Shown in pieces: positions 1 to 12,549 of a stretch of 64,000 bases of DNA. Source of the stretch: Evernia prunastri (Eukaryota; Ascomycota; Lecanoromycetes; Lecanorales; Parmeliaceae); the NCBI GenBank assembly GCA_003184365.1, contig NKYR01000016.1, positions 310,001 to 374,000 on the forward strand, in the 5' to 3' direction. The position numbers and the translations under genes are program-made. Position 1 is the first letter of the stretch. Each line of letters begins with the position of its first letter. A model generated the notes under the pieces. It ran no database searches. It saw only the letters and a program-made list of their open reading frames with translations, and was not told the origin of the DNA.

Positions 1-1005
1 AGCGGGCCCCGCTTACTCCATTTAGATTCGTTTGTACATAGCTTGTTGAAGGAGCAACGGTGAGAGTGGCAAGAAGCAATAGGCATTGTAGAAATGCGAT
101 GGATGGTTCGTTGAGAGTGGATCCGAGGAGGGGTTTTTTTTGTCTAGCTGCATGAAGTGTGACATGAAACGAGCTGAGCAGCCCCTTGAAACGAGATATT
201 GCGCTTGTATGCAATGCAGGTCGCATAGATTTGGCCAAGAATAAAATGCCACGTGGTAAATCATAGATAATCGCATGGAAGATTAAGGGAAGCCGAAAGA
301 TCTCTTATGATAGGTAGCAATTTGATTTTTAATTTTTTAATTCCAGTGTTCCACCAATTCTAATGTTGGAAATTGGGGCCATGATGGTATTTGTGGGGGG
401 GAAGAGCCCCGGGGGGGGCTGGCCTTTGGGGGGCCGAGGGAAGAGCGCCAAGGGGAATTTACAAGGGTATCCGCGTCAGCCGAGTAGTACGCCGATCCCT
501 GCTCCAGCCTGCTATGTTGTAGTGAGCAGTGCTTTAAAGTGGCTAGTGGCTATGGGCTACTGCCTTGTGCCTTCCATCCAAAAATCCACCAGGAGCCCGT
601 ACCGCTCTTTTCTGAGGTTACATCTCATTGGTGCCTTTTCCCTCAAAACTGCTTGGTACTGCTGCCCCCAAAAGCTGGACTTGAACTAGAGTACCTAGAG
701 TACCTTAAAATACGAGAGAGAGAGAGTACTTACCTTACTCATGTACCAAAATACCCAATACCTACTACATATCTCTAATTAAATCACAAGATCTGCGGGA
801 CAAACAAAAGCGTTTGCAACTCTCAACATGATGATTGCAAGTAAAAATTAAAAAGCAGACCATTGGCAGTACTGCTCCGAAGCTTCATCGTTTTCTTGTG
901 GATGCCGCCTTACGCTCCGCCGAACTGCAGTCCCCTACTATCTATTACAGTTCAAAGGACTCAATGCATCTTGCCCTTTCCCTTCCAACACTCTGAACAG
1001 CCTCA
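1..1005. other. Intergenic / 5' flank, no gene seen
   Basis: No coding signal that I trust. The stretch holds G-rich runs around 396-440, a short (AG)n tract near 714-726 and CT-rich DNA ahead of the kinase start. Open frames here are short and low-complexity, so they are treated as chance. Confidence 0.6.
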
Positions 1006-3063
1006 ATGGGCAATTCCAATGGCAAACCCGTCGTTTTCACCGACGAAGGTCAGCTACCTACATCCTCCAATCTCTGACCCTCTCTCCGACTGCACAGGAT
1101 CAAGCCTCGTCTTCCTACTGGCGACGCTCCACTCTCCGCCCCCCCTCACCCACACCATACACCCCGGCGCTGTATCTCTGCTGACACCACTTCTCTCAAC
1201 AGTCAACCTCAACCATTTCCGACTCCTACGAGTGGTGGGGAAGGGTGCGTTTGGAAAGGTTCGCATCGTCGAGCGAAAGGACACCGGCTTGACCTTCGCC
1301 TTGAAATACATTCGCAAAGATGAAGGTCAGCATATGTCATGGAGGAATAGGTTGGAGGCTTACACTAAAGACAGTGGTACGATCTGAGAGCGTACGGAAC
1401 ATTATCAGAGAACGGAGGATGCTGGAACACCTCAATCATGCCTTCCTTTGCAATTTGCGGTACAGCTTTCAGGACATTGAATATTTGTGAGCCTACGCAC
1501 CCTGATACCGCGGTCGCTGCGATCCATGGTCTGACATAGCGACAGATACATTGTTGTGGATCTAATGAATGGCGGCGACTTACGATTTCATATATCACGA
1601 AAGACCTTCACGGAAGACGCAGTACGGTTCTGGATGGCAGAGCTCGGCTGCGCGTTACGATACTGTCACGGGCAAGGAATTGTGCATAGGGATCTCAAAC
1701 CGGATAATGTCTTACTTGACTCTGACGGCCATGTGCATCTGGCTGATTTTGTACGGCGGTACCATGCTCTGAAGCTGACCGTGGAACGATGCTGACCAAA
1801 AGCAGAATGTTGCGTCCGAGTACAAGCCGGAAAAGCCTTTACATAGCAAATCTGGGACACTTGCATACCTTGCGCCGGAAGTCTACGCTGGCACAGGGTA
1901 CCTGACAGAGGTAGATTGGTGGTCACTGGGAGTTACGTTTTACGAATGCATTTATAATAAGGTTTGTCTACATTCGAGGGGAGCATGGAGTGTCTGACCG
2001 ATCGTAGCGACCTTTCTCTTCCCATGGCCACGAAAAGCTGGAAAAGGAAATCCTGAAAGCGTCGCCCAATTATCCTGTCACACAACCGCCAGTCTCAATA
2101 CCATGTATACACGCCATGCAATCGCTGTTGGAGAAGGACACTCGAAAGCGAATAGGGGCGACCGGCTTCGAAACTTACACAGGTCATTCCTTCTTTCGGC
2201 GGATCGACTTCGAAGCTCTTGAAAAGAAGCAGATCCGGCCAATCTTTGTACCGTCTAGCGAAAAGACAAACTTTGACGCGACCTACGACCTAGAAGAGCT
2301 ACTGCTGGAGGAAGCACCGCTGGAAGCAAGAGCAAGGCGGCAAAAGCCAAGGGTACAATTGAAGGATGATGCAACGGACAAGGAGATCCGAACGGACGAA
2401 CTGCATCGAATGATAGAAACGCTCTTCGAGCCTTTTGACTATACCACCGTAACGTAATTCAACCTCTTTTCCTTTTCTTTCCTACACACTCTGCAATTTG
2501 CAACTAACATCTTTAGTGACTATAAAGGTTTTGTGGATTCGCCTTCTGGCGTGGAATCCTCTCTTGACATGCTCGACCACGCCAACACCACCACGACAGC
2601 CTCTAAACACAGCACTGATGATCCAGACCTCGACCGCATCGCCACCAAGTCCCATCTAAGCGGCTCTCAAAATGGTTCTCCACCTATGACCACGCACGGT
2701 CAGGCGGCCATTTCAAACCACTCCGAATACTATCCTGCCAACGAAAACCCCTCGCCCACTTCTCATCCTACTCCACCGCCTCAAGGGAGGCAACCGCCGA
2801 GGAGTGCCGGTGCGCCGCGGGGTGGTGGGCTGCAGGTTGTTACCAACGACGATGGGACTACATGGGAAGGCTTGAAGAAGAAGGAAACGAGGACTAGCAA
2901 TGGGAACAGCGAAGTCAGAGAGGGAGGAAGGAGTACGAAGGGCAAACCGAACGGGATGTTGGGCTTCCTGTCAAGGAAGAAAGGCAGGGAGAGGAGTCCG
3001 AAACCGATGGAGCCGGGAGTGTTGGGCAAGGAGGGGGCGAGGGTTGTGGTTGGGGGACGATAA
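1006..3063 (+). CDS. YANK/STK32-type AGC Ser/Thr protein kinase (7 exons, about 543 aa)
   Basis: Probable cytosolic or membrane-tethered AGC-family Ser/Thr kinase of the YANK (STK32) group. Inferred exons: 1006-1048, 1203-1325, 1375-1486, 1546-1750, 1806-1961, 2008-2453, 2517-3063; all junctions are GT...AG and in phase. The start MGNSNGK fits an N-myristoylation signal and fixes the ATG. Visible motifs: glycine loop GKGAFG (about 27-32), catalytic Lys in FALKYI (Lys49), catalytic loop HRDLKPDN (Asp142), and ADFN in place of DFG (160-162), which is the YANK form. WWSLGV and the tail motif FDATYDLEELLLEE also match that group. The last exon adds a low-complexity Ser/Pro/basic tail of about 180 residues. 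Substrate and pathway are not known from the sequence. The family call is firm; the tail exon is a little less so. Confidence 0.9.
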
Positions 3064-3701
3064 GATCTACACTTGAGGATGCTTAGGAAGGAAGGAGATC
3101 CACGTTGAATGTATGCTGACAGAAATCTCGACTACGGGGTGTCTACATGGGTCTTTGCCGTTGATATTGAGAATAACAACATGCCTGGCAAGCGATACGG
3201 TGTTTGGTTTGGGGTTGTCTGATTCGTTACGATGGTGTGTTCTCGCTTGCTTGCCACGCTTGCTTACTTTTACTCGCTTGCGTGCGTGGGGGAATGACTC
3301 AATACCATTGACAGCGTGTGTGCACGTATCTTTATAGTGGCTTCAGGGCATAGGTATACATAGATTGTGAAAAATGAAGAAGACGGACGTGAAGAAGAAA
3401 AAGAGCAAGGAGGAAAGTTCGAATGGCGGAAGTGATGGTGATGGTGATGGTTGAGAGCAATGCTTGGGGTATCTACTAGGATCATCATACTCATGAACAG
3501 CCTTTTTGGCTTTTTTCAGTTCACTTCTTACTCTTGAGTTACTTCGACAAGAAAGAAGGGATAAAGCTACTTCTCCTTTTTCCCCAAAAACCGCTCTTCC
3601 CCTTCCTTGCCTTGCCCTGCCTTCCCCTCCGTCCCTGCCAATGACGCTTTTTGCTCACCCATTGGCGCTCGTGTTCACCGCAGCACCTGCGCACCCGCAC
3701 T
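3064..3701. other. Intergenic region between convergent genes
   Basis: This 638-bp gap lies between the 3' ends of the convergent kinase and PTPA genes and presumably holds both 3' UTRs. It has purine-rich stretches near 3370-3420 and a (GGTGAT)-like run near 3433-3450. I see no gene. Confidence 0.6.
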
Positions 3702-5396
3702 TCACGGCGGTTTTGCCCAAGGCGCCCTCGTCGGCGGAGGAGGAGGCATCATCGTCGTCTGCGCTGCGGGATCTCCCCCGTTGGCATCCTTGTTTGGCAC
3801 CGCCCTGCCCGCAGCAGCAGGGGTGGGTCTGGGGTTTGATGGTTGGGGGGACCTCGTTGGCGCTGAGTTTGTACCGGTAGATGTCGGTTTTTGCCGGCTG
3901 CCCGCCACGGTCCCGGACTCCGCGCCGGCCGCTGGCGTGCCTTTGGGTGCCCGTTGGGCCTCGGGGCTCCAGGACGGGTCGAGCATCGCTGTGGGGCCGG
4001 TGGCCCAGGGGGCTGCGGTGCCGACGGCGGGGTTGGTTGTCGGGGTTGGGGATGGGGGTTTGGTCGGGCGCGGCGCTGCTGGTCCGGGCGCGCGGGTTGT
4101 TGTTGTTCTTCTTGTTGCTTGGGTCGCCCGCGGCGCTTGAGTGCTTGTTTGCTGTTGAGGAGGAGGAGGATGAGGATGGGGGGGCGCCGTGCGAGGGGCT
4201 GCGATTTTCTCGGCGGACGATGAGCCCCATCCGTCTCGGACGGGCTGGCTGGCCGCGTGGACCGAAGGGGCCGGGACCGCGGCGTCCGGGTCCGGGTCGA
4301 AGCTGAAGAGGGAGCCGAAGCGGAAGTGCTGCACGACGGGGAACTTGGACAGGACCTCGGCGTCGTACATTTTGAGCATGCCCTTGTTGATCTTGCCCCA
4401 GCCGGCGCGGATGCCGGAGATGTCGTAGAGCATGGGCGAGTGCTCCCAGAAGGGGCCCCTTTTCACGTCGTGGATGAAGCCGATGGCGCCGAAGTACATG
4501 TTTCGGTGCCTCTGCCTCTCCACCGCGGCGGCTTTGGCGACGTCCGCCGGGTCGGGGGCGTCAGGGCGGGATCCTTCCGTGGGGGTTCGGTCGCGGGGGG
4601 AGATGGCGGGGCCGTATTGGGCGCTGCCGAGGATGTAGGGGATGAAGGAGTGGTCGTCTAGCCCCCATACGCCGTGGGAGCCGGCGGGTTCGAGGGTATA
4701 GGTTAGGATGAGGCGGCGGATTAGGGAGAGGTAGGGGACTACGAGGGCGAGGACGATGGCTCGCTCTTCGTTGCCTGAAGGGTCATGTTCGTCGGGGGAG
4801 CCGAAGCCGCCGAGTTTCCATATGCAGCCTATGAATGCGAGAAAGGAGAGCTCGTGGCCGGAACCGTAGTCGAGTCGTTGCGAGGAGCCAAAGCTGCCGA
4901 GGAAATAGGATGAGAGTTCTTCTTCCGCGGCGACTTCTGACCCACGAGGATACTGCAGGGTGGAATCGGGGAGATGCGATTTCAAGAGATCCGAGGTTCG
5001 GTCTTCGACCGTCTCGTACCATTTCCTGAAACTCGCATTGCCGAACCGGCGTGGACCAGGGTCCGGCGGTACCTCGTCTATTGTGCGATCGAGTTCCTCG
5101 AGTAGGTGCTTGAGCTTTTGCACGGTCTTTGAGAACTCTACGGCTTGGCAACCCAGGTCCCATGTCTGGACTCGCTTTTGACCGGAGGTGGAAACGTCCT
5201 GAACGTACAAAGGAAACATGGCTCGATTGAGCTGGAGCAGGAAAGTCATGATATCGCCGTAGGCTTTTGATACAAGGAAAGCGGAAACATCGTGCCCTTC
5301 ATTGATTTTCTTGAGCGGTCTTACGAAGGTCTGGGGTTGGGTCTTGCTTAAGGGTTTGAGGAAAGGTGCATTGGAGGCGATGTCAGTGTCCGACAT
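3702..5396 (-). CDS. PP2A phosphatase activator, PTPA/Rrd family (single exon, 564 aa)
   Basis: Peptidyl-prolyl isomerase-type activator of protein phosphatase 2A (phosphotyrosyl phosphatase activator). Residues about 1-372 are the PTPA domain: FVRPLKKINEGHD near the N terminus, FLLQLNRAMFP, YGSGHELSFLAFIGCIWKL, and FRFGSLFSF at the domain end. The frame stays open another 38 codons upstream, but the ATG giving MSDTDIASNA fits the family start, so 5396 is chosen. The C terminus is a Pro/Thr/Ala-rich, probably disordered tail of about 192 residues ending in PTRAPWAKPP; an APWA motif also ends many fungal homologues. It shares a 150-bp upstream region with the divergent SANT gene. Fungi usually carry two paralogues (rrd1, rrd2); which one this is cannot be decided here. 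An unspliced intron within the repetitive tail is possible. Confidence 0.9.
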   Translation of the reverse strand: MSDTDIASNAPFLKPLSKTQPQTFVRPLKKINEGHDVSAFLVSKAYGDIMTFLLQLNRAMFPLYVQDVSTSGQKRVQTWDLGCQAVEFSKTVQKLKHLLEELDRTIDEVPPDPGPRRFGNASFRKWYETVEDRTSDLLKSHLPDSTLQYPRGSEVAAEEELSSYFLGSFGSSQRLDYGSGHELSFLAFIGCIWKLGGFGSPDEHDPSGNEERAIVLALVVPYLSLIRRLILTYTLEPAGSHGVWGLDDHSFIPYILGSAQYGPAISPRDRTPTEGSRPDAPDPADVAKAAAVERQRHRNMYFGAIGFIHDVKRGPFWEHSPMLYDISGIRAGWGKINKGMLKMYDAEVLSKFPVVQHFRFGSLFSFDPDPDAAVPAPSVHAASQPVRDGWGSSSAEKIAAPRTAPPHPHPPPPQQQTSTQAPRATQATRRTTTTRAPGPAAPRPTKPPSPTPTTNPAVGTAAPWATGPTAMLDPSWSPEAQRAPKGTPAAGAESGTVAGSRQKPTSTGTNSAPTRSPQPSNPRPTPAAAGRAVPNKDANGGDPAAQTTMMPPPPPTRAPWAKPP

Positions 5397-5546
5397 TCTG
5401 GTGGCAGAGTCCTCCAGTTCTAATAGTGTGTAACCAATCCTTGTCAATCTTTCACACTTTCCGAGCCAATGATTGCGATTGCAACAATGATATGTTTGAG
5501 TGCCGACCAAACTTCTGAAGTGTCGTGGAGAAAGGATCTCACAAAG
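5397..5546. promoter_or_regulatory. Bidirectional promoter region (PTPA / SANT gene)
   Basis: Only 150 bp separate the divergent start codons at 5396 (minus) and 5547 (plus), so the two genes probably share promoter elements. No specific factor site was identified; the role is inferred from geometry. Confidence 0.5.
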
Positions 5547-8014
5547 ATGGCAAGTCTAGGCGAGAGGGTCCAAGCGTCAACGGCTCTTCGCGAAGCGGAC
5601 CGTGCGACGCGATGCCTTGCCCATCTCGTGCACCGTAAAGTAAGTCCTCGCACACCGTCATAGCAACATTACCGCGGTGACTGATGGATCTCCAGAAGGG
5701 ACTTTTTGGAGGATTAAAAAAAGGATTCTTCGGGCTGTTGAATCAGGATGCTGGCAAGAAAGCTCCCATTGAGCAAAGCGAGGTAGACGCCGTGGAGTCG
5801 CCCACAGATCTGGAGAGCGTTCACGAACCCTTGTTTGTCTCGCCGAGCTTCGCAGAGGACGTGATGCTCGACCCACCAGATCCATCTGCACAAGAAACGG
5901 CGAGCCTGGTGAATGATCTCGCTTTCAACGACGCCGCTTTCAACGACGCTGCGGTCTTAGGCAAGAGGAAGCGTCAGGAGTCAGATTTGGATGGATCTTC
6001 GGAAAAGCGAGTAATGAAGGGGAGTGAAATGGAAAAGACTGGGGATGCGCCTCCTCTGACACCTACCAATGATGATACTGGGCATTCAGACATAGCTAAC
6101 CGTGCAGCTTCAGAGGTTGCCGAGGTGGCTCCTGGGAAGTTGCCCAGACCAAAGAAGGAGCGGCAGAAACGGCACATGACACAGACCGATCCGGCAATAC
6201 AAAGTAACGTTGACATGTGGGACCCTGCGCCCAGTCCAGAGAAGCAAGTTGAGACGCTAGCTCCACCTCCCAGCGTAGTGATTGAAAATCCCGAAAGTCC
6301 AGATGCGGTTCGGCGGCCCCGGGGGCGACCTCCTGGGGTGGGACTGTCTCAAACGAACCAGACGACATCGAATAAGGAAGGCCAACGTAAAAACATGGAG
6401 GATACCAGAGAAAAGCCCAGACGCAAAGGACGACAGAGAGATGATCACAAGGAACGAGCACGGGCTCCCAAAGCTACCCGCTCAACCGCTGCTGCCAACG
6501 GTCAAAAGGATGCCATCATGAATGCAGACACCGACCTCACAAAGAAGCCTGAGCGGGACGCTCGAAGAGCTGCGAAACAGCGGAGAAGCCTTGAGCAGGT
6601 CTCTGTATCTACTTCGTCGGTTACGAGAGAGACCAGAGAGATCCCCCTACACGCACGGACAGGAAACGGCGCCGCTCATGCTAGAGTACCGAAAGCTAAC
6701 GATGGCCCTGTAGAAGACACCGATGGTTTTGCAGTAAATCCGAAACTTCAGGACCCAGCCGTCAGTGAAGGGTTCGAAGGAGGGGATGAAGATCTTGAGA
6801 GTGATAGTTCAGATGCTGAAGAAGAGGAACCTGATCCTGAAGATTTGACCAAGGTCACCGAAACTGGCGAGGAGGAGGCTGAAATAGAAGAGGAACCTGA
6901 AGTCTTTGGCCAAGATTTGGCTTGGAAGACTGCCCTCAAGGGTGCGCGCTCTATATGTGGTACAAAGCTACCGCTCAATCGCATGCCAAAGCTCTTGACG
7001 AAGACTATAAGAGACTTGATTCATGATGTGAGAGAAGCCAGAGATTTGTACCAACAACTTTTGTCCGGAAATCGTCATGCTTCCCTTGGTGGAGTCAACG
7101 AACAATTACAAGAGAGGCTTGATGCAATTGAAGATCAGATCAGGGAAGTGTCAGAGACGGCTGCTGCAACTAAAAGTTCGGAGATGATCAAAGACATTTA
7201 TGCTCGGGCAATCCCAGCCATGGTGTTTCTAATACAGTCGGCTCTTGGATCCCGAGTCTACTATTCGCATGTGCCTTGCGATCTCGAAACCCTCAATGAC
7301 ATCGTCTTGGGGCTCGAAGAGATTGTGCGACTACAGCACATAACGATTGTACTGTGCGAGAAAGCCAGATCTTGGAAGGCTAAGCCAGTCCCTACGAGCC
7401 GACCGATCATAGAACCTACTACCCACGACATATTGCCAAACATAAGGCGTTTGAAGGATGCGTTCCGCGAAAATTTCCAGCAGCACAACAAGAAGAGAAA
7501 GATAAAGCAAAACGCCTTAGATACTATCAACAAAGAACAAGATCTTATCCGATCATCCCAGCAAGCGCGTCAGGAAGCTGCCAGGAAGAATGAGATTTTG
7601 CACAGGAAAATTCGAGAATCGAGAGAAGAAGAGGACGAGCGACGTCGCATTGCGAAGCCAACCCGTAAACAAATCATCGAAGATGAGCAGCTTGAAAAAA
7701 GGCAGCCCCAGCAGGTCAACAATCACACCGAGTCGGGCAAACCCTGGTCCAAAGAGGAGGACATAGAGTTGTACTACCAGCTAGAGAAACGTTATAGACC
7801 GGAATTAACAAGTACGCTCATAGAAAGTCACCCGTTGCGTCATTGCTGTATGCTAATCAAACTCGCAGCTGAGGAACGGTTCTTGAACATACTGAATGCG
7901 CCACTCCTGCAGAACAAGCTACCGGAGCACATACGAAAACGAGCTTCGTATTTTAGGATATTCTTGCTGGAGGAAAGGGGAGAGCTCGAGTGGATTACTA
8001 GCATACCTGCGTAG
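5547..8014 (+). CDS. SANT/Myb-like and AT-hook nuclear protein, unknown function (about 803 aa)
   Basis: Two exons inferred: 5547-5639 and 5696-8014. Donor GTAAGT and acceptor CTCCAG join in phase 0, adding a 31-residue N terminus. The protein is long, charged and largely disordered: an N-terminal region with a GLFGGLKKGFFGLL segment, an AT-hook-like RRPRGRPPGVG (about 236-246), and an acidic stretch around 365-430. A helical region at about 430-560 is followed by a basic coiled coil (KKRKIKQ to REEEDERRR, about 600-680). Near the C terminus KPWSKEEDIELYYQLEKRY (about 712-730) looks like a Myb/SANT helix-turn-helix. This argues for a nuclear, DNA- or chromatin-bound role, but I do not recognise an orthologue. 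A start at 5469 in the same frame is also possible. Confidence 0.8.
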
Positions 8015-8906
8015 TCTCGTAGCCGTGATAGAGTATCAATCCCTTGTGTCAATCGTAATTTGGCAGGAGTCTCTGCTACGAAGAGTGGCGTCTCCGGTCT
8101 GCACCCACATACTCGTGACGAGTTCATACCCCGTCGTCTCGCTGCGATCTCTCAAGTCCATCAAATCGGTCACAGTGACTACGCTTGCACATGCAATCTG
8201 GGTATTTGGGAGCTACGTTCCAATGCGGCAAGATTCGTGCCCGTGACTAATATTTCATCTATTAACTCTCCAGTATCCCACCAGGCGCCACAGCGTCTTA
8301 AGTCCCACGATATGATCACGTTGGGATACGGTAAGCTGCATCTATGGAGGCAGTGTTTTTGGTAACGCTACCTCCATTGAAAGGACATATGGCTAGGTGA
8401 CCACTCTAGATCAGCTCCGAACATGACGAACAATCAGGCTGAGTAGAGCGCCGTCTTTGGCAAGACTGATCGAAATGAACACTCTAGTCGAGCTTCGAGG
8501 CAAATTGCTAGATTAGAGGCCGTTGATGTCACACACAACATAGTGATAGCCATCATCCAAAAGCTAGATCGTCTCGCCAAGTTCAACGTCAAGCGTCTCG
8601 AAGAGTAGATCGCTCGATGATCTTGAACGTCGCGGCTTGAAGTAATTTAGCATTGTAATTATGTTCATTCCACAATAATGATATTGTTGAGTCTCGTGAT
8701 AACGACGTCAAACGTTGATTTCACTTGAGCTACCCGGCCTTCGTTGCTCATGGCACAACCCGGTGTTTATCCGACCATCAAGACATCTCCAGGCCTTGTG
8801 CCCAACGCTGAAACCACTTCAGCGGTCGCTAAATCGCAAATAAAGAGTAGCAGTCTTCGAACATAGCTTCCCGGTATGGCTGATTAGAGTCTTTCACATA
8901 CGTCTT
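8015..8906. other. Intergenic / 5' flank of the SNF2 gene
   Basis: No confident gene. An open frame begins at an ATG at 8750 (MAQPGVYPTIK) and stops before the SNF2 reading frame. CTGACTTCAG at 8910-8919 looks like a branch point plus 3' splice site, so an upstream exon of the SNF2 gene may lie here. I could not find a donor in phase. Confidence 0.4.
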
Positions 8907-11900
8907 ATGCTGACTTCAGATTCTAGTAAGCGGCAAGTAAAGGCAGAGCATCTGCCTGGGCAGGTGGGACTACGGGGGAGAAATACTCTCGTCTTGACAC
9001 AGATCCCAGAATTTACTTTCGAATCTCATTTACCACCGCCGAAAATTTCCAACGGGAGAGACCAGATACCTAGTCCAACAGACAACGAGGAGACGCGACA
9101 CTTACCAGACCTTAGTTTCACTGGAAACCGCCGGGATCGCTTATCGACTGTCGGAGATTCCAGTTCGCTCTTCTCCAACAACAGCCCACCTCTGGCAACC
9201 TATGAAAAAGCGCACCAGGATCTTGAACGTGGTGGATTTGGATCTTCGACTCAACAACGATTGATCTTGGACTCACCTCCTCCTTCCACCATGGTAGTAG
9301 AACGAGAACCGCCCAAGGCGACTCCCCAGAAACCTCTACATCCAGCCTTTCCAGCCATCAACCAGCCCGAGTTTGGCAAGCCGAGCCCTCTTGGAAACCG
9401 AGTGCAGCCTCCCAATGTTTTCAATATGCCAAAATCTTACCAAACTCGACCAGAGCATCATCGTCCCGGGCCTCCAACTGGTGGGTCACATCTGCAGCAA
9501 GTGAAGGATATTGCGCACAAGATTGTGGATCCATTACGCTCTGGTCAGGTATTGCAACCGATATCTATCAATTCGAGCCCTGACGTCGTGGAGATTCCTC
9601 GACCAGCAGCTCCTCCAGCATGGAACAACTACACTCGGCCCACTCCTACATATTCGTCTTACAATCCTCCTACGAGCGGGTTTGCATCAGTCAACAATTA
9701 CCAACGGCCGATAGTTGACCTCACAAAGCCTCAAGTACCCTCCTACACCGATCCTGCACTTCATGACGATCGGTTCGGCGCTGCCGATCCCTTCTTGTAC
9801 GTTGACGCTGGAAAGGCTACGGAGAACATCAAAGCGCTTCTCGAAGGCGCTTTTGAAGATGAAGACGATAAGCCACGGACGCGTGGTCGGAAGAAAAAGG
9901 TTGATGCGGCAGTGGCAGGGTTGACAGACAAGCTGCAAGGGTTAGATGTGAAAGTCGAAAACAAAGAGAACCAGGAGGAAGAGGAGGAAGAGGAGGAAGA
10001 GGAAGAAGATGATGGTACGGTGGAGGGCCTCAAAGTGAAGCTCTTACCCCACCAGGTAGATGGCGTCGCCTGGATGAGGGATAAGGAGACTGGAGTCAAA
10101 AAGAAGAATGGCGTCTTACCCAAAGGCGGGATCCTTGCTGATGATATGGGTCTTGGGAAGACCATCCAGTCCATTGCGCTGCTACTCACTAATCCTCGAC
10201 CGTCCTACTCGTCTACCACTTCGGTGACCGACAAGAAGGCTCTATCCGCGAACGTCGGGAAGAGCACGCTTGTAGTGGCGCCTCTTGCACTCATCAAGCA
10301 ATGGGAAGCCGAGATCAAAAATCGTGTGATGGACAGTCACCAGCTACGTGTGTGCGTTCATCACGGACCGCAACGTACTAAAAGGTTCGAGGACCTCAAA
10401 AAATACGATGTTGTCATCACGACCTATCAGATTCTAGTATCAGAGCATGGCAGCTCATCGGAGCGCGAGGATGGTCCCCAGGCTGGCTGCTTTGGCATCC
10501 ACTGGTACCGTGTCATACTTGACGAGGCACACACCATCAAGAACCGGAACGCTAAAGCAACTCAGGCATGTTACGCTCTCCGAGCGGAATATAGATGGTG
10601 TTTGACCGGCACACCGATGCAGAACAATCTTGATGAGTTGCAAAGCTTGATAAGGTTCTTGAGGATCAAGCCATACAATGACCTCTCAGTCTGGAAAGAA
10701 CAAATAACCCGGCCAATGAGCCAAGGGCGTGGCGGAGTTGCCATGAAGCGACTGCAATTTTACTTAAAGGCTTTCATGAAACGACGTACAAAAGACGTCC
10801 TGAAGCAGGAAGGTGCACTCAATCCTGGTGGCAAGCCAAGCAAAGATGGCACCAGTAACGGTTTCAAGATCACAGCGCGAAGAGTCGAGAGTGTGCTTGC
10901 AAATTTTAGCCCGGAAGAACGGAGATTCTATGACCGCCTCGAGCAACGCACCGACAAGAGCTTGGAGCAGATGATGGGCGGTGAGAAAATCAATTACGCC
11001 AGCGCATTGGTTCTTCTGTTGCGGCTCCGCCAGGCCTGCAACCATCCTCAGCTTGTAGGAGGCAGTATGGCTAAGGATAAAGATGCTCTAACTACGGGTC
11101 AAGGTCTAGGCAGCCAGACACCGCGAAAATCAAAAGGGGAAGTAGATGACATCGATGAAATGGCCGACCTCCTTGGCGGCTTGAGTGTGAAGACAAAGCA
11201 GTGTGATGTCTGTCAAATCGAACTTGGAAATGATGAGATTTCTACTGGTTCCATACGGTGTGCCGAGTGCGAGGAAGATCTGGCTGCGCAAAAGGTTCAA
11301 CGCAAGAACAAGAAGCACAAGAAAGACGATTCATCTGCCAAGGTCAAAACAGAGACACCGAAGTCTAGAGTCCCCAGAAAACGGAATGTTATACTCGACG
11401 ACTCTGATGAGGAGGATGTTGGTGAATGGATTGTGGCTCAAGACCAACGCCATGCTATAAGTCTTGGCAAAGCTGGTGGTAGTGACGATGAAAATGCTGA
11501 AGGCGGCGGCGAATCACTGGCTTCAAATGATACGGATACAGAAGATGATTCTCAGATCCAAAGTTCAACATCCAAGCAGCCGAAAGCGATCAGTCTTAAT
11601 ACCACTGATGAAGATAATGACGACTCTTCAGAGGATTCGTCCAACGAGGGAGAAGATTCTGAAGAAGAGCTCTTCTCAGAATCAGAACCCTCGATTGCCT
11701 CCATCACAACATCCGCCAAAATCCAGCACCTCCTCAAGATCCTGCACCGCGAATCCGCCACCCACAAATTCATCGTTTTCTCTCAATTTACCTCTATGCT
11801 CGACCTGATTGAGCCTTTCCTACAGCGAGACAACCTGGTCTTCACCCGGTACGACGGCAGTATGCGTAATGATCACCGTGAAGCGAGTCTTGAGCGGTTG

Positions 11901-12549
11901 CGGAATAACAGCAACTGCCGCATTCTGCTTTGTAGTCTCAAGTGCGGATCACTGGGCTTGAATCTCACTGCTGCTTCGAGAGTTGTCATCTTGGAACCAT
12001 TCTGGAACCCATTTGGTACGTACTTTTCAGAATACTTATCTGACTCCGATAGCACCTACAGAGCCTGAAGCTGGGGAGCGGACAGTCATGATGCTCCTCT
12101 CTACGGTTGTTAGAAGTATTGCTAATTTTGATTGCTGCGTAGTGGAAGAGCAAGCAATTGATCGGGTCCATCGCCTCAATCAGACACTTGATGTTACAGT
12201 CTACAAGCTCACGATTTCCAACACTGTCGAAGCGCGTATCCTTGAACTGCAGGAGAAAAAGCGCGCTCTAGCTAATGCAGCAATCGGAGGCGACGGGAAA
12301 GCAGTTGGCAAGCTAAGCATGAAGGACATATTGAACTTGTTCAAGAGAGATGCAGAACATGATGGAACGCACGAAGTGGACACGAGCTTGGGAGCAAAGA
12401 CGAGAATTCTTGCAGCGGCGGGAGGCAGTGGCTCTGGCCCAGTCAACGAGAAAGGTGGACAGAGTATGAGAGTCACACCACCAAAGATGGAGCAGAGAGG
12501 CATTCGCCGGAAGGAGGATCCTACGTACGGAAGGAGATGGGTGAATTAG
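8907..12549 (+). CDS. SNF2-family DNA-dependent ATPase, Rad5/16-like (about 1171 aa)
   Basis: DNA-dependent ATPase of the SWI2/SNF2 superfamily acting on chromatin or in DNA repair. Exons 8907-12015 and 12143-12549 join by GT...AG to give WNPFVEEQAIDRVHRLNQT, the expected motif V-VI passage. Walker A is DDMGLGKT (about 411-418), the DExH box DEAH is at about 539-542, and LTGTPMQNN follows. The helicase-C half is separated by a long charged insert (about 730-930) holding a CxxC...CxxC pair (CDVC, CAEC), possibly a zinc ribbon, and an acidic stretch. The N-terminal 350 residues are disordered and Pro/Ser-rich. The long spacer suggests the Rad5/16 (Uls1/TTF2-like) branch, but I see no standard RING. 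The N terminus is uncertain: a likely 3' splice site at 8919 implies the true start may be upstream. Confidence 0.85.

Noticed and set aside
3607..4306. Long open frames opposite the PTPA tail (plus strand)
   Set aside because: They are shadows of the GC-rich, Pro/Ala-coding tail of the minus-strand PTPA gene. Their Gly/Arg-rich content is the complement of that bias.
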